A stretch of 64,000 nucleotides of DNA from Sarcocystis neurona (Eukaryota > Apicomplexa > Conoidasida > Eucoccidiorida > Sarcocystidae): contig KL647310.1 of assembly GCA_000727475.1 (NCBI GenBank), positions 1 through 64,000 on the forward strand, read 5' to 3'. Below the pieces are notes generated by a model. The model was given only the letters and a program-made list of their open reading frames with translations. It ran no database searches and was not told the origin of the DNA. The position numbers and the translations under genes are program-made. Below, piece by piece: positions 25,668 through 38,500 of the stretch. Position 1 is the first letter of the stretch, and each line of letters opens with the position of its first letter.

Positions 25668-27005
25668 TTCGTGGTGTGTGTACCGTGTCTGTGGGTGCTG
25701 CAGGCGGTTACAAGCCGACTCTATTCGAAGGAGACGGTGTAGTTAGGCACTTACCGCGCTTATTACACAGTCAACTTCTACTCGGGGTGCCTAAAGCGTC
25801 TAGTGGACGGGGTGGATAAAACAAAAAGTTGCCCCGACGCGCCTGATCCCGGAATGCTGCGGCTGGAACAGCCACACCACTGCAACCCTTGCTGCAGATG
25901 CTGCTGTTCTTGCTGCTGGTGCTACAGCCGTCGCTCTCTGCGTTCGCACAGGCGCTGTTGATGCTGCTGCATATGATGCTGCTCGTGCCGTCGCTGTTGT
26001 GCCACGTACTGAGACCGCCGATGTTGTTGACCCTCGTGTTGATTTTCCTGTTGCTACGAGGCGATACAACTTTACATCGTCACTGTGCTGAACAGCTACG
26101 ACGGCTAACGAAGAAGTTTTCGCAGCATGTGACGTGTACGAAGCTCCGGAAAAAAAATACGCAGAGAAAGGCGCAGCTTGTTGGTGCAGTTTTAGGCACT
26201 GTTCCGCTAAGATTGTGAGAGCTGGTAATGCGCATGGCTCTGCTGCTCATAATTTCACGCTGCTAGATGTGAAATCTGCTGACGTAGGCCAGAAATTGGG
26301 GAGCAGAGTCCACAAGCAGCACGTGCGTTGGGTGCCAGCACCTGCGGTCCGCTGGCGAGAGCAATAGGATCGCACGCGGCAGCCAACCGCAACATTCACA
26401 GCGTTCGCAGTAAAAGCTCTATATACTACTAACGGACAGAGCGACCGCATCCACTTGCAGCAGCCCCCGTGGACTCGCTTTCACACTCGGTCACTACAAA
26501 AGCGCGTGCACATCGATGTTCCTCTGCACCAAAGTCAACTACAAACAAACGTGCCATGTCGCGTCACCCATTATACAACGAAGCGGTAAAGGCAACGGGA
26601 CAACTGCTGTGCGGACTGCAGAAATCGTTGCACATGCAATCGCAATAACGCAGCCGGTGCAACTGCGCTACTGCAGCTGGCGCAACAACACCCGCCACGA
26701 CAGCAGCGGACACGCAGGTGATGCTGCAGCCCCACTGGCTGCCGCGAGCGCGGGCGTCAACTGCGTCGATGCACTGCTTCCGGGAACATCGCTTCTGCTT
26801 GTATCAAAATATGGGGAACTTCAGCAAAAGTTGTTCAAGCACACTTCGATTTTGCTCCCACCAGCGGTCTACCAAGTTAATAATAAATGCAGTAGTCACA
26901 ACTGGAACAACGGGGTGCGAGTCCTGACCACCATACGCACGCCGGTAACGCCGAAACAAAAGCACGCTGCCGTCACCGTTGAACACCTTTCCTCGTGCTC
27001 GTATC

Positions 27006-27059
27006 GCTGGGTTCGACCCTCGAACCCAGCACAGCAGGGCCACTTCTTCGTGGCCTGCT
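27006..27059. other. Two adjacent strong hairpins
   Basis: 27006-27030 has perfect 10-bp arms GCTGGGTTCG / CGAACCCAGC around a 5-base loop ACCCT. 27033-27059 has arms GGCCAC / GTGGCC around TTCTTC, extended by AGCA / TGCT across one bulged G. The first contains a T-arm-like GGTTCGA, but no complete tRNA cloverleaf can be drawn around it. Confidence 0.7.
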
Positions 27060-27471
27060 TCTAGCGCGCACAACGGCAACGCGCGTGTGCATAGCACCAC
27101 AGGAGGCGTACCCAAAATTCCCAGGTTGATTCAGTTTTGTGTTCAGAGACAAATGGGGGTGTGTATGCAGAAGCACACAATATGCACCGAAAGGCTTCAC
27201 CAGCTGGTTTCCCCTAGTGGATGAGGAACCGACACTGACGGGAATGTATGGCTGCCCGTACGAAAAACACGTTCACGTCCCTGTATGTGTGTATTTACAC
27301 ATATAAATGCATTCACAATTTTTGTAAGGGCACGCACTGGCCGGGACACACGAAGAATTGCCACATACGTAGTACGTGTACCCACGGTGTGTGACGCACA
27401 CATACAGGTACGCACACCAGCCTGTGTACGGTTGTGCGCATAGTGCACACGACATCTGTCTACCTTTCTGC

Positions 27472-27492
27472 ATATATATATATATATATATA
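27472..27492. repeat. (TA)n microsatellite
   Basis: A run of about ten TA units followed by TACGTACACATATGTACGTG. It is the same class of element as those in the introns of cyclin L. Confidence 0.85.
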
Positions 27493-28079
27493 CGTACACA
27501 TATGTACGTGTATAAATACAGAGATGCAGGTGCAGGTAACACTGACGAGAGCTTATGAACTTCCAGTCACGCAACGTCAATACATTCGGAAGTTTATAGG
27601 AGGAAATTAAGACGAGTCCACATGGAATTCTTCAAATTCCGCCACAATGTGGAGGGGAAATCTCTCCGTATTGTGGAAGTCTATCGAGATGCGAACTAAC
27701 ATCTGTGTTCGCGTCTCGCCGGGTACCGAATTTGTACTTACGTCCTTGTTGTAGGAAAGGCGGTTTGTGTTTTGTATCTGTATGATTCAGACGTGTATCG
27801 TAGAAAGCCGCCCTGCAGTGCTGTGCGTCGCTCACTACACCTACACGTGCGGGTACGTACGCGCGCGCAACCCTGATAAAGTGTATGGTGGACACACTCT
27901 TACCTCTTTGGGTGTGTCAAAGTTCGCTTTCTTTTGAAGACCACATGGCGCGCCCACGCAGGTGTGCTTGTGTATGTGCGATGACTTACGCAACACGTGC
28001 CTCCGGCGCATCTCGCGACGCTGCAGAGGTGTCCCCTGTTAAAGCTTTTGGTCATACGCAGTTTACGTGGACGCATTTT

Positions 28080-28860
28080 TCGATCCCGCGTCGATCCACC
28101 GTTCCCTTCCTCAGTTGTTGGTAGATCCGATGTATCGAGCATTGCTTTATCTCGACGCTGCGTTGCTTGTACCACAGGGGGGACCGCTGTCGTCCGCCGC
28201 CACGGTTGTACGCTCTCTGCTGCGGCAGCTTCTCTCGCCCTCTTGCGGCCGCCGCCTGTCCTTCCGTTGCCGTCGTTGCTGCGTTTTACTGTTCCAAGCG
28301 CTACTGCCTCGCCCTCACTATCGCCGCCGTCTCACGAGTGCTGCCCCTTTCCCCTGTTGTTGGTCACTCTTCCACTTCTGGTGTTTTTCCTCTATCCGCC
28401 ATCGGCTGCTGTTTAGCATCTTCTGCTGACGCGCTTATGTGTACGCTTCGACTGACGCTGTTCTCTCCTTCTGCGTAGTCTTAGGTCTTCGCTGTCTCCC
28501 TGTGCTGGAAAGTGTAAGAGTTCTGCGGTGCTAGAGGTCCTCGGTGGCGCTGCCTCGTCGCTTCACTTGTGCTGGTACCTGTGTTACCATGTCAATGCTG
28601 CAACAGTTCGCGCTTGCCCTTTCCTGCCCATCTTAGCGCCCCTCAGCGCTTTTTGCTATTCCTGTCCTGCCGTTGTTCTCTGCCTTGCTGTTGCTCTGCC
28701 TCCTTCATCCACCGTATCCACTGCTAGTCCTGTTGCTCCCTCTTTCCCTATTCTTGGCGCTTTCTGCGCCTGAACTCGCTCCAGCTATGCCTCTCCCGCG
28801 TCCTCCGGCTACTGCACCTGGGCTACTTTGCGTTTGTGACTCGTCCCTACTCGTTCACTG
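28080..28860 (+). other. Pyrimidine-rich strand-asymmetric tract
   Basis: The plus strand is strongly C/T-rich for nearly 800 bases, with TTCC, CTGCC and TCGCC words and few purine runs. It lies about 4 kb upstream of the cyclin L start codon on the same strand. It may be a promoter-proximal or untranslated leader segment. Open frames through it are compositional. Confidence 0.5.
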
Positions 28861-31800
28861 GTGAACCCGAAAAAGCACGTAAGCGTCTTCGTATGTGGTC
28901 AATGTTCAAGAGTTTATAACACTCACACAAATACACTGCACAGCTTGGCTTCTGACTATGCACATGTATCTATTTTCCTATGCGCACAGGGAAGTTCATA
29001 TGTATACCTACACGTAAATATACAGTTCATATGTATACGTATACATAAATACATACATTTATATATGTGTAGCGTGGGCGTCGCGTAGTGTGTACGCTGT
29101 GTTGGTGCTTTTGAGGACCATCGCAGCTCGACAAATGGCCACACCAGTAGGACAGCAGGATCGGAACGAAAAACCATAGTGCATGAAGAGGCCGAGACGC
29201 TACACGTAGGCGAGGCTGAGCGGCAGGAGCATGGCAGAACCAGCAGTGGCAGCATCGACAGCAGCCGGGGTAGCAGGGGTAGCGGCAACGACAGCAGCAA
29301 TAGCAGCAGCAGCGGCGGCAGTCCGAAGGTCCTCTGCAGTAGCAGTGGAGGAGAGCAGGTAGCACGGCAACAACAACAGCAGCGCCAATTTCTGCGAAGA
29401 TAGCAACAGTGCCACTTTTGCGTGGGGGCTACCCCGACTCTGCGAGTGAAGCTGTAGATTTGGTTTTCAAATGGATTCGCTGAACGTATCATTTTATGCA
29501 GCGAGTCTCCTGCCAGCCTCGCGGGTGGCGGCTGCTGCTGTTGCTGCTGCTTGTCCTGTCCGCCGGCTGAACCACGTATGCTCACACGCGCATGCATGTT
29601 CCCTGTCAATTCCAAGTGCCGCCCGCAGCCGAGATCCGCTCTAGCTATTTTCATAGATATATCCCCTTCAGCATCTCTGCAAGTTTTCCCTTTGCAGCAG
29701 TGTGGCTCCTTCCTGGATTACTCCCCTGTGTCTTCCCATTTGGACAACTCCACCGACTAGATTAAATAAAAATATACAAGCACGTACCTTTACGAATATA
29801 CGCGTAGATTTACTGGTATGTCATATATGTGCGTAAGTAGAAGTACGATGTATATGTTCCAATGTGGATGTACATCTGTGATTGTACTGCGCTCCTTCTC
29901 TTGCTTGGCCCGCCCTCTTCTTCCTCGCTAAGCACTAGAGTCGAAAACCCTAATCGTTTTTCATCGGGACACTGTTTTCTCGTCCGAATTACGGCTTGTG
30001 CGGTAGTGCGCAGCGCAGAGATGTTCTTCGACTCCTCTCCTCCCGACAAGTCTGCTCCCTTCTGGGTGGATTCACCGTTTCTAGGCTTCAAAGACGTCTC
30101 CGTGTGTACAACTTGCCTTTACGTACTCCACCTGTATTGCACGGCGACTACCGCTCCCCTTTTCGCCGGCCCGTATACGGTGCCTAATCTGCTACGTGTG
30201 CAGCGTGCGCGTCCCCAGTTCTTCGTAGAGTTAAATCGAATGTAAAATGCGACTTCTCGACTCGAAGAGGGGATCACGTCTACGTGACTTGGACTCAGGC
30301 GTACCTCGTGGTATGCGGCAGTCTTGCCTTACGCACAATTGCACCGGACACTCGTGTCACTTCTCCCTGCACTGACGCACTATTCTCAAGACAATAGTAA
30401 CTGTCATGGACCAGCGTGTGCCTCTGTATCCACCTGCGTGGATGCTCCGTTGGGTGACGATGAGCGGTGGGGTGTTCGTACTGCTGGATACCTTCGGACA
30501 CCGCGCCGTTTCCGCTCCGCGCGAAATCGGATGCTACCACCTTTGTTCGTCCCCCCGCGTTGGCCTATAGTGTGCGGTTTTGCTGCCTGCGGGTGCGCGC
30601 TGTTGTCGTGCAGGCTGCGCTGTTCATGTTGGTGCTTGTAGGCTGCGCTGTCCATGCCGTTGGCCTACGGTGCACTGGGCGCTGCCACCTGTGAGGATGA
30701 TCTGCGACTACGAATGCGGCTGCATGTAGTAGTGCGTTATCCTGCTGCAGGCGGCCCCTCGGATGATGCTCTGGCCTGCCATTGGCTCTAGCTGCAGATG
30801 CGTTGTCGTTTTGCTTCCACCATCACTGTTCCCAGGTATCCCTCGCTCTACATGTACGTGAAATGCATGTATATATTCATAGCAAACGTCGAACGTCCGA
30901 ACATAAGTCTCTACGGATAATTGCTCGGTTCTCCTCTGCAGCATCGGTTTTCTCGGTTTTCGCCGCTGCAAAACCTTTTCTGCTTCGCCTTACAAGCGCC
31001 GCACTGATTTGGCCTGCCACGTTCTGGTGCAAAGAATGGTTCACCTCTGAATAGTACGTAGGCCCATATGCACCTTTGACGTGGTGGGGGACACCGCCGT
31101 GCACGGGCGAATGTTTCGTCTCAGCAGTGAAAGAAGCAGTTCCTCAACGACGTGTCCAGTGCGTGCCGCTTCCTCGTTTGTTGTGTGATGCGTGCGTCGC
31201 CTCACCGAGGCCATCGTATTCTTTTTGTGGCACGCATACAACTCAGGGAACGCGTGGTCTGGATCTTCTGCAGGCAACGTGTATGTTTACACACGTGTAG
31301 ACCTCGTGTTGTAGACTTATACTTATGTATACATACACCGGAAACCAATTCTTATGTGACGGTCCCGTCCACTGCTATAGACACAAAACAGTTTTTGCGT
31401 CAGCTACGCAGTTCCGTACGAGTGTGGGGGACGGAGCACGGGAAGCAGGCGACACTGCGTGGCTGGGAGACCTCTCATGAACCCTCTTGTGCCGGACGTG
31501 TCTGTATGTATATATGTGTATAGATACGCGTTGATGTCTATGAACTACGCAGTGACGTGACTCTACCCCGCGAACCACACTTCGAATGACGTGTACTATC
31601 AGTTTTCCGCACGCTTGTGACCGTATGCTTGTTTTTTCTGTAGGGGCGGAGGCGTCTAGGTGTGGATGTGTGACGGCATCAGTAGCACGTGTCTGGATGT
31701 ATACGCGTGTGGGGGTGAACGCACTTGTAGGATGTGGTTATCGCAGAACGTTGTGCGTGTATGTGCACGTGGCCAGAAGGGGCTCCGGCGGTTGGCTGGT

Positions 31801-32576
31801 ACCCTGTTGCACATGTTTTTCAGTACGCGACTCCTGTGCCATCCTCTTTTCCAACGGGAAAGTGTGAGAGTGTTTTTGGTGCCACGAGCGGGCAGGGGGG
31901 GTTTCGGCGCAGCAAAAGCAACAGATGCTCTCGAGCGGAGAGCTGGCACAAGGTCGCAGCACCGGGCGCGGGATTTGTTTTTTCTGGAAGCGAAGGTCGA
32001 CAGCGCCAACTTCTTTCAAAACGTCGATGTTTCGCCGATCCGCACGCTTCGAAGGGAAAAGCACCTGCAGTGCCGTCCTTGCGCCCGTGGTAGACTAGGT
32101 GCCGTAGCGTAAGGAGGAAAGCGAAACAACAACGACAGCGCAACAGCAGCAGCGGCGTATACAGGAGCAGCACACGCTGCAGCAGAAGCGACGGAGCTGC
32201 TTTATCGAGTGGCAGTCCTTCTACAGCAGAAGGCGCAGCAAAAGGGCATGAACTCCTGCACAACCTCTGAGGCGGGGACGTTGCAAGCGCTCGTATTCTC
32301 TCACCAGAGAAGGCCCGGCAGGCGCAGCCGTAGCGGCGGGGCAGCAGCCAACCTGCACCAGGAGCGGGGGAAGACAGCAACTGGCTTGCGCAGAAGACTA
32401 CTGGCCACAACAGCGATTCCAGACCAGCAGCAACGGAGGAAGACGAAGAAAATGAGTTGGAGCACCAGCAACACGGCAAAACCGCAGCAGTTGCATGAGT
32501 AGGAGGACAGAGTTAACACCACTGAGCGCGTGAGAAAAGAAGAAATATCAGCGACACATGGGAACAGGGCTGCACC

Positions 32577-35500
32577 ATGGCGAACCACATCGTCCTCGTA
32601 CCGCAAAAGCTGCTGAAAAATCCGCCGTCGGTACGCGAGGGGCTTTCGCATGCGGTGGAGCAGCAGCAACGTATCTACGGCTGTCATCTCATTCAGAAGG
32701 CAGGGGTACTCCTGAAGTTGGAGGCTGTCTCCATCGCGAGTGCACAGACCATTCTGCACCGCTTCTTTTTCAGGCGCTCCCTCAAACAGTTCGATGTCCG
32801 GGTGCGTCGCTGGAGGAGTGGCTTGGTACTACGGCTCCATTCATTTACAGAGACAGTTGTGCACACACGTATCGTTACGTACATATGTAAGGTCATGATG
32901 TGCCACTCCGGGTCCCTGTACACATGTGCGCCTGTCAGGAACAATAGGGACTATATACGTATATACATGTGTGTGCATACTGGCGGTGCGTTATCAGGTA
33001 CGTGTGTATACATGTGTGTATATTTTGGGGGAGGCGACAGTACGCACAACGTGAGCTGTATGTCCACATCGCTGAATCTGCGTATACATACATATATATA
33101 TGTACGTCCGGGTATGTGTGCAGGTGAAGGCAATACCAAATCTGCTTGTGTGGAGGTTCCTGTAGAGACGCAGAAGAGCTGATGAGATGACGCTTTTGTA
33201 AGAGGCAGGAACGTTTAGTGGAGACAAGTTTCTCGGGGATCACGCCGGAGCTCCGTGCGGGAGCGGCAGTCGCAGTGCCGCAGGAGGTGCTGTCACAAGG
33301 AGGGGAGAGGAGGACAGTTTTGACAGTACAGGGGCTAGGAAAGGGCAGTGAAAAATGCGGAGATAGCAGGGCAACACGGACTGGCAGTACAGATGCAGAA
33401 GACCTAGAAGAGGATGTGCGGTAGCGGCAAAGAAAGTAGGCGGTCGGCCATTCGCAGGCAAAACTAGGGGAGGCTTTTGTCCCGCTTGACGGAGAGTGAG
33501 TGTCCGTTAAGTCGAAGATGCATAAAAGGAACGAAGACACATTTACCATTGCGTGCGCACAGAACGTGAGCGCGGGGGGAAATGCAGCACCGGAGTCCAG
33601 CCACCATTTCGTCCTCTCTCTATATATATACATATGTAAGTATGTGTAATTATTTACATGTGCATGTACAAGTAGAAGTGTTTATTTCTATACATGTATG
33701 CAGAGATGAATATATATGTATGTATACCCGTATGTGATGACTTGTCTGTGCGAAGCACATGTATGGAGAACGCCGTCACGCGGGTGCGATGGTGGGCAGC
33801 TGCTCTGACTGGTCGCGAGCTTCTGACCAAGGGGGCTGTTCGAAGGCCCGTCTGCTGCGTTCTGCGCATGGAACACTGCTTCGTCGAGTTTTTTGTTCTG
33901 ACAGGCATACGATCGTCAGTATTATGGAAAGGCAGAGTTCCAGAAGTGACTTGGCGTGAAAGTCTCTTTGAAACGCATTCTTCTGTTTTTCGTGTGTACT
34001 CGCGTGCACACGTTCCGATACATGTGCGGACGGCTTGTACACATCTCTATCTACATACACGTACATATATATATGTACGTATATATATATATGTACGTGT
34101 ATGTGTGTATCTGCGTGCGGCTATGTTTGCATCCGTGTGCGTAGGCACACGTGTGTACACATGTGTCTCGTATACCTGTAGATATCTGTGCAGAGAATGA
34201 GGGAGCTGCGGTGTGGCTGCTGCTTCTCAGCGCGTGGCGACCGCATCTCTACTGCTCGCATGCAAGCTGGAAGAAGATCCGCGCCGTGTGATGCATCTTA
34301 TCGGAGTGATCTGGCTTCTGTCGCAGCTGGAAGACCAGCCGAAAGTGGAGCTTAAAGAGGAAACGCTTGACAACTTTATCATTGACTTTGATTCGCAGGT
34401 AAGGTTCGCGAGAAAAGGCAGAAGCGTTGTTGCTGTAGCTTTTGTTGCTGGTCGTGTTGTCGCCGGTGTTCCCATTCCTGCGGTTACAGCCGCGGCGGCC
34501 ACAACCACTACTACAGCTGCTGCTCTTCCAATTGTTGCTAGCGCGGCTGGTGTGACAGCTCGGGTTACTTCTTCTGCTGCGACTGCACCATCAACGATCA
34601 GAGAGAGAGGAAGGGAAACCCCGATTACCGCCTTGCTGTGCGAACGTTCGCATGTTGCCTCCGCTGCTGCCACACGAGTTACGTCTGTCTATGAGACTAC
34701 GCGTTGCAGTCGCCGAGAAGACGGTAATTTCAGCAGCGGAGCAGCCAGACGATACAGAAGGGCGAGCTAGTAGAGATACTGCAGTGCTGTGGAGCCAAAA
34801 TTAAAGCAACAGTAGTAACAGCGGCCCATTCCAGGAAGTAAACTTGGACGTAAGGCAGAGTCGCAGCAGTGTCAACTCACCAACGAAGGCAGCTGCCAAA
34901 GGAGATTGTATATTTCTGTTGCTCCATCAGGAGGAGGAGTGAGCTCCTGCTGCACGTAACAGGCAAGACCTATTGCCGTTAGCAGACAGACAGCAGGAAC
35001 TGCAGTGGCAGAATTAGCAATAGCCGAACATAGAGCCGCGGAGGACAGCAGCCGCGTGGGAAGAAGTCAGTGCGTGACTGATGGTATTCTGATACGATGG
35101 AGGTGACAGGGAACGCAGGGCGCAGTAGCGGCAGATGCGAAAAGGAGACTATTCAGAGTGAGAAATTACACCGCAGCTAGCGTAACTTGATTCATCTGAA
35201 GCCACAGCAACTTGAATCGGATTGGGGATAAGCTTTCTGAAAGTCTGCTTGACCGCTTCGAACTGCCCATTGTACGTACGAAGTCATCCGTGGGCTCCGG
35301 CTAAGGCACATACCTCACATCTGCTTGTATCCGACTTATTTGCTTGCTTCGAGCCTATGATAGCGCTGGTGAATTTAGCTGTGGCGGCGTACACGTACAA
35401 TGAGGCACTTCACGGTACTGCTTGTGTGCAGTCACGCCGAGATATGGAAGACTCGTCGGGTTGGTGCATTCCTGTGATGCTGTTTCTCGTCGCGTGTCTT

Positions 35501-38500
35501 CCTCGGAGCAGATGTCTCTGTGTGCGCATATGTCTGTGCAGCTCACGTGGGCTTTCAAGCATTGCCTACCCTACCAGTGGTGTCCGTCTGGTCTCTGAGA
35601 CAGAGTGGTTGTTGCTCTTCACAAGAAGGGGTGCCCATGCCAGCTGCAGACAGCTGGAGGTGTACATACACATACATATATTTATATATATATATATATA
35701 TATGCGTACATGTGTACGCATCGATGCGAGGGCAGTTCTGCTATGCGAAGTCGTGTGTCCATATCGTTCGTGCGTGTGGAAGTGGGCCTAGTGCTGCGTT
35801 TACGCGGTGGAAAGGCGCAGCATCTGCGGGGTACCTGTGGACGGACAGACGGTTTTTGGAGGCGTGTGTGCACGTCTATACGTACAGACATATCTGCGAC
35901 CCATGTTCCTAAGCTGGTGAGCACATACGTCGACAACTTGTTCCTTCTGCGCACGTGTAAGCCTCATGAAAAACTATCTTTCTGACAGTATACATGTGTG
36001 TGCGGTGGCGGTACCGGGGCGCAAATAAGAAGAAACAGCTCAGGTCCTCTGTGGCAATATAGTGTGTGCGGTTGAAGGAAGTGCATCCATGCATGTGCTC
36101 GTACTTACACATATGTGTCCACGTGCATACACATTATATATGTATAGTAATAGTGTATTTCCGTGTGTATGTATATATATATGAGCGTATCTGGTGCTGG
36201 TGGCCGCCTCTGTGCTCTGCAGGAGTACGAGCTGTTTCGCATGGACGTCTTTCGCTGCGAGCGCTACATCCTGCGCGAGTTGGGATTTATGGTTTCGCAG
36301 ACTTTGGTTCATCCGCATCGCTATATCTTGCAGTATATCCACGCGCTGTTCAAGGACAATTTTCTCTTTACCAATCAACTCTCGCAGAAGGCGTGGGGAT
36401 ACCTGAATGACAGGTGAGGGCGTTCCCTTTTCCATCCGCGTAAGAACTGATGTGTGCATTTTGTAGATGGGTGCAGGTGCGTATTTATAATTTTGCGCGT
36501 ATACATGTGGAACTCTCTACTGATATACACATGTTTGTGTATCAGTGTATCTCCCTTGCATAAGTGCGAACCCTGGACGTAAGTAGGGTGCATGTTTTTC
36601 CACGGGAACTACATCTCGAGCGGCCTGTTGTTTCATCCATGCGAAGATCTGCCTCACTCACACAGCGACAGGTGCACGCGCTCGTAGCACTGTACTCATG
36701 CTGACGTCTGTATCTCGGCACGACTTACAGAAGGCGAAACGCTGCTTCACGAGCTGGTGAAGGGCAAACGTTTGGTCGTGGTAGCGACTGGACCATAGGA
36801 GGGATTTTATTCGCACGTCGTGCCTTCACTTCAGGCGTACAAGTGTGCACATTTGACGGAGCTTTTGCTGCACAGGTGGCATCACCTGAATGGCAGGCTG
36901 GCACCTTGCCTTAGCTGGTGTTGCAGAGGGCTTCAGACTGCCTCTCTCGTTTAACCACGGCACTACACTGCTGAACACACACATACAAATATACTTGTAC
37001 ACGCAGAACGTGTAGCCAGATTGTCAGATTAGGGGAACAGACGTCTACAGATATGTATGTGTATGTGGAAAAAGTGGGTATGGCATTTTGCGTAGACGGA
37101 CGACATGTGTGGGGGCGAGCACCTGTTTAGTTTTCCCTTCGCGTGTCGAGCTCGCTGACCTTGTAGGGACGGAGATTCGCCTAAGACGCGTACGTGTACG
37201 GCAGGTGCCTCTCTTCGACATCATTCTTGTTGAAGGAAGAGAGTGACGTGTACGCGGCAGAAGCAGCAGCACTAGTCTCGTCTTGCTTGAGCTGATCTTC
37301 TCTCTCTTCCCGTGCACCAGCACTTCTGTCGGGCTACGGACTGATCCCTTTGTCCGCGGACCGTATACACACTTAGATGTGTGCGTGCTTCTCGTAGTAT
37401 AATCATATATGTGTCGGTATATCTATAGAATGTATACACATATGTGTATACCTCTACACTGTAGATATACGTATATATATATACGTATACCTGCAGCATA
37501 TACATACGTATGTCTATACCTGTGTAGTGCGTATACCGATATGTGTCTATAATAGTTCATATAGTACATACTTGTATCTCTACATTGATATGTGTGTATG
37601 TGTATCTACTTATATATACACACGTATGCAGAACTTTTATAGTACCCACCTGTGTGTACAGTAGATGTTCCGATGCATACGTATATCTCTGCAGTCATAT
37701 CCGTATATACCTGCTGCAGTAGCTGCAACAAGGTGCGTTTGTTGTCAGGGATGCTTTGCAGCTGTGTATACACTCTGGTCGGTGTGTGCGGGTTTGCGGA
37801 TGCAGCATGCGTACAACACTGTGCTGTGAGGTACAGCCAGCAGTGATAGCGGTGGGCAGCATTTTCCTGGCCGCGTGCGACTTGGGTATTCCGCTGCCGC
37901 GAGAGACAGGATGGTACGAGCTTTTTGACGTTTCTTGGGAGGATGTTATGAAGGTGTGCAGCACGATTATGTCACTGTACACGCTGCCGCCTCCTTCTTA
38001 TTTAAAGCTGGCGGACGAGACGAAGCTGGTGCAGAAAGCACCCACCAGCAACAGCAGCGGGGCGTTGAGCACCGTGAGAAGTGCTCCAGCAGGCAGCAGC
38101 GTAAGCAGCAGAAGCCGCACAACGCAGGCGAAGGAGGAATTGGCGAAACCAGTTGCTGCTGCTGACAGTTCCACAAATCGCAGCGAGAGCCTTAACAGCC
38201 GCGACAACTGTAAAGTCCCAAGCAGCAGCAGCAGTAGCAGCAGTAGGGTCCAGTTGACAAACCGGAGCAGCTTTCCCGGGAAAGGGGACTCTGCGTGTGG
38301 GAGGGAAAATCGTCCCGCCGGTGCTGCCGCTTCCGGTTACATCGAGAAAGGGTCGCCTATATCAACAGGAATGGCTGCCGGCGACGACTCTAGAGAAACG
38401 CCGCAGGCTAATCAACCAGGTAAGCAAGCAGTACCACGCTCTCGCGATGCTGCTGTGGTTGCCGCTGAGACCTTTTGTGCTGCTGTTGCTGCGACTGCTC

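Larger units (their letters stand above)
25668..32576. promoter_or_regulatory. Divergent intergenic region between REV3 and cyclin L
   Basis: About 6.9 kb with the start codons of REV3 (minus) and cyclin L (plus) facing outward, so both promoters should lie here. Contents seen: CTG-rich low-complexity (25.86-26.05 kb), twin hairpins (27006-27059), CA-rich sequence and a (TA)n tract (27.2-27.5 kb), a pyrimidine-rich plus strand (28.1-28.86 kb), CAG-rich sequence (29.2-29.4 kb), TG-rich sequence (29.6-31.7 kb), and a purine-rich leader (32.1-32.5 kb). Several frames of 80-180 codons are open but none looks conserved. Untranslated exons are possible. Confidence 0.45.

Noticed and set aside
24913..25746. 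Plus-strand open frame of 277 codons
   Set aside because: Antisense to the Ala/Ser-rich N-terminal exon of REV3; composition explains it.
27006..27030. tRNA gene suggested by GGTTCGA
   Set aside because: The GGTTCGA sits in a perfect inverted repeat and no D-arm, anticodon arm or acceptor stem can be placed around it.
26516..27064. Plus-strand frame of 182 codons with an ATG
   Set aside because: No recognisable domain, mixed composition, and it covers the twin hairpins; judged a chance frame in a divergent spacer.
29940..29960. Telomere-like AAACCCTAA
   Set aside because: Single occurrence, no tandem array.
33694..34200. Plus-strand frame of 168 codons
   Set aside because: Lies in cyclin L intron 1; its second half is microsatellite read as Tyr/Val/Ile/Cys repeats.
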